Origin: Nonomuraea harbinensis
GTDB lineage: Bacteria > Actinomycetota > Actinomycetes > Streptosporangiales > Streptosporangiaceae
Assembly (NCBI RefSeq): GCF_019396385.1
Contig: NZ_JAHKRN010000018.1
Coordinates: 62,001-126,000, forward strand
DNA: 64,000 nucleotides
Direction of reading: 5' to 3'
The notes beneath the pieces were generated by a model. That model was not told the origin of the DNA. It searched no databases and saw only the letters and a program-made list of their open reading frames with translations. Within the stretch, counting starts at the first letter, position 1; the number at the start of each line of letters is the position of its first letter. Both the position numbers and the translations under genes were made by a program. Positions 60,992 to 64,000 of this stretch are shown here, in pieces.

Positions 60992-62358
60992 CTCCCCAGC
61001 AGATGGTGGAGAAGGCGCTGGAGCTCTCCACGGCCGACGGGTGCGTGGTGCTGGCCGACGAGCAGTCCACGGCCAACCTGCGTTTCGCCGGCAACACGCT
61101 GACCACCAACGGGGTGGCGCGCTCCAGCCGGCTCACGGTGATCTCGGTGGCCGGGCAGGGCGTCGGCGTGGTGTCGCGCGCCGCCGTCCGCCCTGACCAG
61201 CTCGCCGACGTGGTGGCCGCCGCCGACGCGGCGGCGCGCGACGCCCGGCCCGCCGAGGACGCCCGCGAGCTGGTGTCCGGGGCGCCCGCCAGCCCGTCCT
61301 GGGACGAGCCGGTGCCGCCGACCGGCATCGACGTGTTCGCGGACTTCGCGCCCGCGCTCGGCGAGGCGTTCTCGGCCGCCGCGTCGGGCGGCAGGAAGCT
61401 GTACGGGTTCGCCGAGCACACGCTCACCTCGACCTTCCTCGGCAGCTCCGCTGGGCTGCGGCTGCGCCACGACCAGCCGACCGGCAGGCTGGAGCTCAAC
61501 GCCAAGTCCGAGGACCTCAAGCGCTCGGCGTGGACCGGCGTGGCCACCCGCGACTTCACCGACGTGGACGTCGCCGCCCTCGACTCCGGGCTGGCGCGGC
61601 GGCTCGACTGGGCCAAGACGCGGGTCGACCTGCCCGCGGGCCGCTACGAGACGCTGCTGCCGCCGACGGCGGTGGCCGACCTGATGGTCTACCTCTTCTG
61701 GTCCGCGGGCGCCAGGGACGCCGTGGACGGCCGCTCGGTGTTCGCCAGGCCGGGCGGCGGCACCAGGGTGGGCGAGCAGCTCGCCACGGTGCCCGTGACG
61801 CTCTCCAGCGACCCCGCGGCCGACGGCATCGCCTGCTCGCCGTTCGTGACGGCGCACTCCTCCGGCCGGCAGAGCTCGGTGTTCGACAACGGGCTGCCGC
61901 TGTCGTCCACCGACTGGATCCGTGAGGGGCGGCTGGAGGCGCTGCTGCAGACCCGCTACTCGGCCGAGCTGAGCGGGCTGCCGGTGACGCCCGCCATCGA
62001 CAACCTGATCATGAAGGGCCCCGGGGAGGGCCGCTCGCTGGACGACATGATCGCCTCCACCAAGCACGGGCTGCTGCTGACCTGCCTGTGGTACATCCGC
62101 GAGGTCGACCCGCAGACGCTGCTGCTGACCGGGCTCACCCGCGACGGCGTCTACCTGGTCGAGCACGGCGAGGTGGTGGGCGAGGTCAACAACTTCCGGT
62201 TCAACGAGAGCCCGGTCGACCTGCTGGGCCGGCTGAGCGAGGTGGGCGGCGCCCGGCAGACGCTGGCGCGTGAGTGGGGCGACTACTTCACCCGCACCGT
62301 CATGCCCGCCGTGCGGGTGCCGGACTTCAACATGTCGACGGTCAGCCAGGCGAGCTGA
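60988..62358 (+). CDS. tldE: TldE/PmbA-type peptidase subunit
   Basis: A 456-residue non-catalytic partner of TldD. It has the shared fold (LRFAGNTLTTNGVARSSRLT; GYETLLPPTAVADLM-like block) but no HExxxH, as in other TldE proteins. GVYLVEHGEVVGEVNNFRFN and ESPVDLLGRL form the conserved end. No peptide-precursor gene for a modified natural product is visible nearby, so general peptide turnover is more likely. Its last 17 bases overlap the convergent amide-hydrolase gene. Confidence 0.92.
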
Positions 62359-63343
62359 TCGCCAGCTCGTGCACCCTGCTCCACCGCTGCCCGGTGACCA
62401 GCCGGGCGGTGAGGTCGTCCAGGTCGTAGACGATCGACCAGCGGGTGTGCGGCTGCGCCACCCGGCGTAGCAGGTCCAGGGCGTCGGCGCCGGTGCCGGC
62501 GCCCTTGGCCAGGGCGCCGTAGCGGGCGTCCGACAGCCGGTCGGCCGGGCTGGTGCCGGCCATGGTGATGTTGGTGAGGATCCGGTCGTCGACGATGTGC
62601 AGTTCGCCGCCGCCGTACTCGGCGACGACGGCGCGGCCGGTCCGGTCGGCGATCAGGTAGTGCACCTGCGGCCCGCCGGTGAACTCGACGTCGTAGCGGC
62701 GCATCAGCGCGATCGCCTCGTCCACGGTGGCGGCGCGGTCGAGCATCAGCCGGATGATGCGCGTGGTGCCCACCAGCGCGCGGCCCGGCGTCCGTTCGGG
62801 CAGCTCGGCGTCGGGCGTCTGGGCCAGGCCTACGGCCAGGCCCTTCTCGTTCATGCCGTCGAACGGCAGCAGCACCGCGTGGCCGAGCCGCCGCCGGTGC
62901 CCCGGGTCCGTCAGGTCCGGCCCGCCGCCGTCGAGCACGTACGAGACGTCGGAGACGGAGATCGAGGCGTACGCGCCGGGGGCCTTGGCGTGCACCACCA
63001 TGGCGGCGTTCGGATCCCAGTCGAAGTTGCGGGCGAACTCCGGGCCGCCTGCCGACTCGGGGCCGCGGGCGAACAGCGAGCACGCCCAGGCGCTGTCGGG
63101 GCGGGCCAATTCCTCGTCGGTGAGCGGCGCCTCGGCGTCGTAGCCGCCGTGGTAGGTCATCTCGTACATCGGCAGGTCGTCCAGCCGCCGCAGGCTGCCC
63201 GCGGTCCGCTCGACCTGGTCCTGGTTCTGCCGTAACACCGGGCTCTCCCCCGCGGGCCGCCGCGCCGCCGGCTCCCCCGCGCACGCCACTGTGGAAGCGA
63301 CGAGGAGCAGTGCCGTCAACACCCCCGCGGTACGGCTGCGCAT
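62342..63343 (-). CDS. lipoprotein linear-amide C-N hydrolase (Ntn type)
   Basis: A 333-residue exported lipoprotein. The signal ends in lipobox STVAC (Cys21). The hydrolase part resembles the choloylglycine hydrolase/acid-ceramidase-like group: SAWACSLFARG provides the likely nucleophile Cys88, EFARNFDWD the conserved Arg-Asn-x-Asp-Trp, and LLPFDGMNEKGLAVGLAQTP the next block. In true Ntn enzymes the Cys becomes N-terminal after cleavage; here residues 22-87 would have to be removed. It may cleave acyl-amides such as homoserine lactones or peptides outside the cell. ATG 63343 is set by the signal peptide. Confidence 0.8.
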   Translation of the reverse strand: MRSRTAGVLTALLLVASTVACAGEPAARRPAGESPVLRQNQDQVERTAGSLRRLDDLPMYEMTYHGGYDAEAPLTDEELARPDSAWACSLFARGPESAGGPEFARNFDWDPNAAMVVHAKAPGAYASISVSDVSYVLDGGGPDLTDPGHRRRLGHAVLLPFDGMNEKGLAVGLAQTPDAELPERTPGRALVGTTRIIRLMLDRAATVDEAIALMRRYDVEFTGGPQVHYLIADRTGRAVVAEYGGGELHIVDDRILTNITMAGTSPADRLSDARYGALAKGAGTGADALDLLRRVAQPHTRWSIVYDLDDLTARLVTGQRWSRVHELAISSPG

Positions 63344-63913
63344 GACCGAAGTGTGCCGTCCGCTCCCCCCATCTGTCACCCCCTACAGAGCCTCTCGTGA
63401 TCGCCCGCCGCCCGGGAGAGGCATGGCTGGAGTGACCGGATCCGCCCCCTGACGCCCCCGGTCGTGGAGGCGCGTGAATCCCCACCCCGACGCACGCCGT
63501 GGACAGGAAGAGGCCACTTCCGCCTCCCTGACGCCGACCGCGGACGAGGGGGCCGCCCCCGGGCCGGCGGGGTGACCTGATCACGTTGCGGGTCAGCACG
63601 TGATGCGGCGAATCACCACCACCGGTAAGACGACCGGCTACGCCAAGTAGTCACCGGCCCCATGCCTGCCCTTTCCGCCGGAGAGGCGACCGCCGCCGTC
63701 CCCGGGTCGATGCGTCCCTGTCCTGCGGAGATCCGGACGAAACGATGGCCGCCATTGCGGGTGGCGGCAGAGCGGTAGTCGCCGGGGTTGGGACGGTGGG
63801 GGCGCCATTGCGGCCTGCGGGTGGCGGGCGTCGAAGGCTGGTCGGTGTCAGTGCGGAAGTAGGATGGACACTATTTGATCTTGGATGACCATGCCGGATG
63901 GGGAGGGTGAGCG
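63344..63913. other. 570-bp intergenic region with short repeats
   Basis: No gene is recognised. ATCACGT (63580-63586) and ACGTGAT (63598-63604) form a 7-bp inverted repeat. CGCCATTGCGG occurs at 63750 and 63803, each close to a GCGGGTGGCGG motif, a short direct duplication. The last 60 bases are AT-richer and should hold the promoter of the nucleotidyltransferase gene. Confidence 0.4.
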
Positions 63914-64000
63914 GTGCGGACCGTTGTGGCGGAGATGGCGGGGCGGCTGGTCGAGGTGCCGGGGGTGGTGGGGGTGCTGCTGGGCGGGAGCCGGGCGCGT
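63914..64000 (+). CDS. nucleotidyltransferase-domain protein, N-terminal fragment
   Basis: The first 29 codons of a gene cut by the window edge. GTG 63914 follows GGGAGGGTG. The peptide reaches VVGVLLGGSRAR, the GGSxA/R nucleotide-binding turn of the polymerase-beta-type nucleotidyltransferase fold, as in aminoglycoside adenylyltransferases and minimal nucleotidyltransferases. Which group it belongs to cannot be told from this much sequence. Confidence 0.65.
   Translation, partial: MRTVVAEMAGRLVEVPGVVGVLLGGSRAR

Noticed and set aside
63605..63650. Tiny plus-strand peptide ending GKTTGYAK
   Set aside because: It is only about 15 codons, lacks a ribosome-binding site, and resembles no known leader or precursor peptide.

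Overview
The window comes from a high-GC actinomycete. It encodes the complete Pup-proteasome system (PafA, PrcA, PrcB, Pup, Dop, ARC/Mpa), the mycothiol ligase MshC, a WhiB-family protein and long chains of GTGA/ATGA-coupled genes. Gene order broadly follows the proteasome-metH-mshC neighbourhood I remember from mycobacteria and streptomycetes. Gene content and the lone FKBP lipoprotein after pafA suggest a Streptosporangiales-like organism; the genus is inference. I saw no rRNA, tRNA, CRISPR array, insertion sequence or replication origin.

Layout. 0.1-16 kb: Pup-proteasome locus, mostly on the minus strand (trmI, arc, dop, pup, prcB, prcA, pafA, FKBP). It is interrupted by plus-strand genes (a membrane protein, a serine hydrolase, an orphan sugar-binding lipoprotein plus a DinB2-like polymerase) and an acyltransferase. 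A decayed endonuclease VII-type gene sits directly after pup. 16-24.6 kb: double-GNAT protein, GAF-like protein, a 1-kb gene-poor repeat tract, FHA protein, CBS-containing M50 protease, RecB-like nuclease and a NarL-type two-component pair. 24.6-30.6 kb: a five-gene oligopeptide ABC transporter. 31-37.5 kb: HAD phosphatase, metH, a PAC2 protein and a TetR-like ligand domain without its DNA-binding part. 37.6-40.4 kb: CbiX-like chelatase, HemD-winged-helix regulator, peptide deformylase and WhiB.

40.4-52 kb: a divergent heptose-glycan cluster. It holds GmhB plus a glycosyltransferase on minus, and on plus a carbamoyltransferase, GT2, GT9, GT4, GmhA, an HldE-like kinase/adenylyltransferase, an SDR, a second GT9 and a UDP-glucuronate-decarboxylase-like enzyme. 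Together they should make ADP-heptose and build a carbamoylated heptose-containing glycan. The HldE protein carries a roughly 210-residue tandem-repeat insertion inside its sugar-kinase domain.

52-64 kb: mshC with four conserved actinobacterial genes (NRDE, SCO1664-like, DUF3090, phosphomutase), an aldo/keto reductase, a secreted charge-rich membrane-anchored protein, fabG-fabI, tldD-tldE, an amide hydrolase lipoprotein, and the start of a nucleotidyltransferase cut by the window edge.

The most unusual points are in-frame tandem-repeat insertions in two unrelated enzymes (a third repeat lies in the FHA linker), the heptose cluster in a Gram-positive lineage, a Y-family polymerase with isoleucine at the steric-gate position, and the gene decay between pup and prcB.
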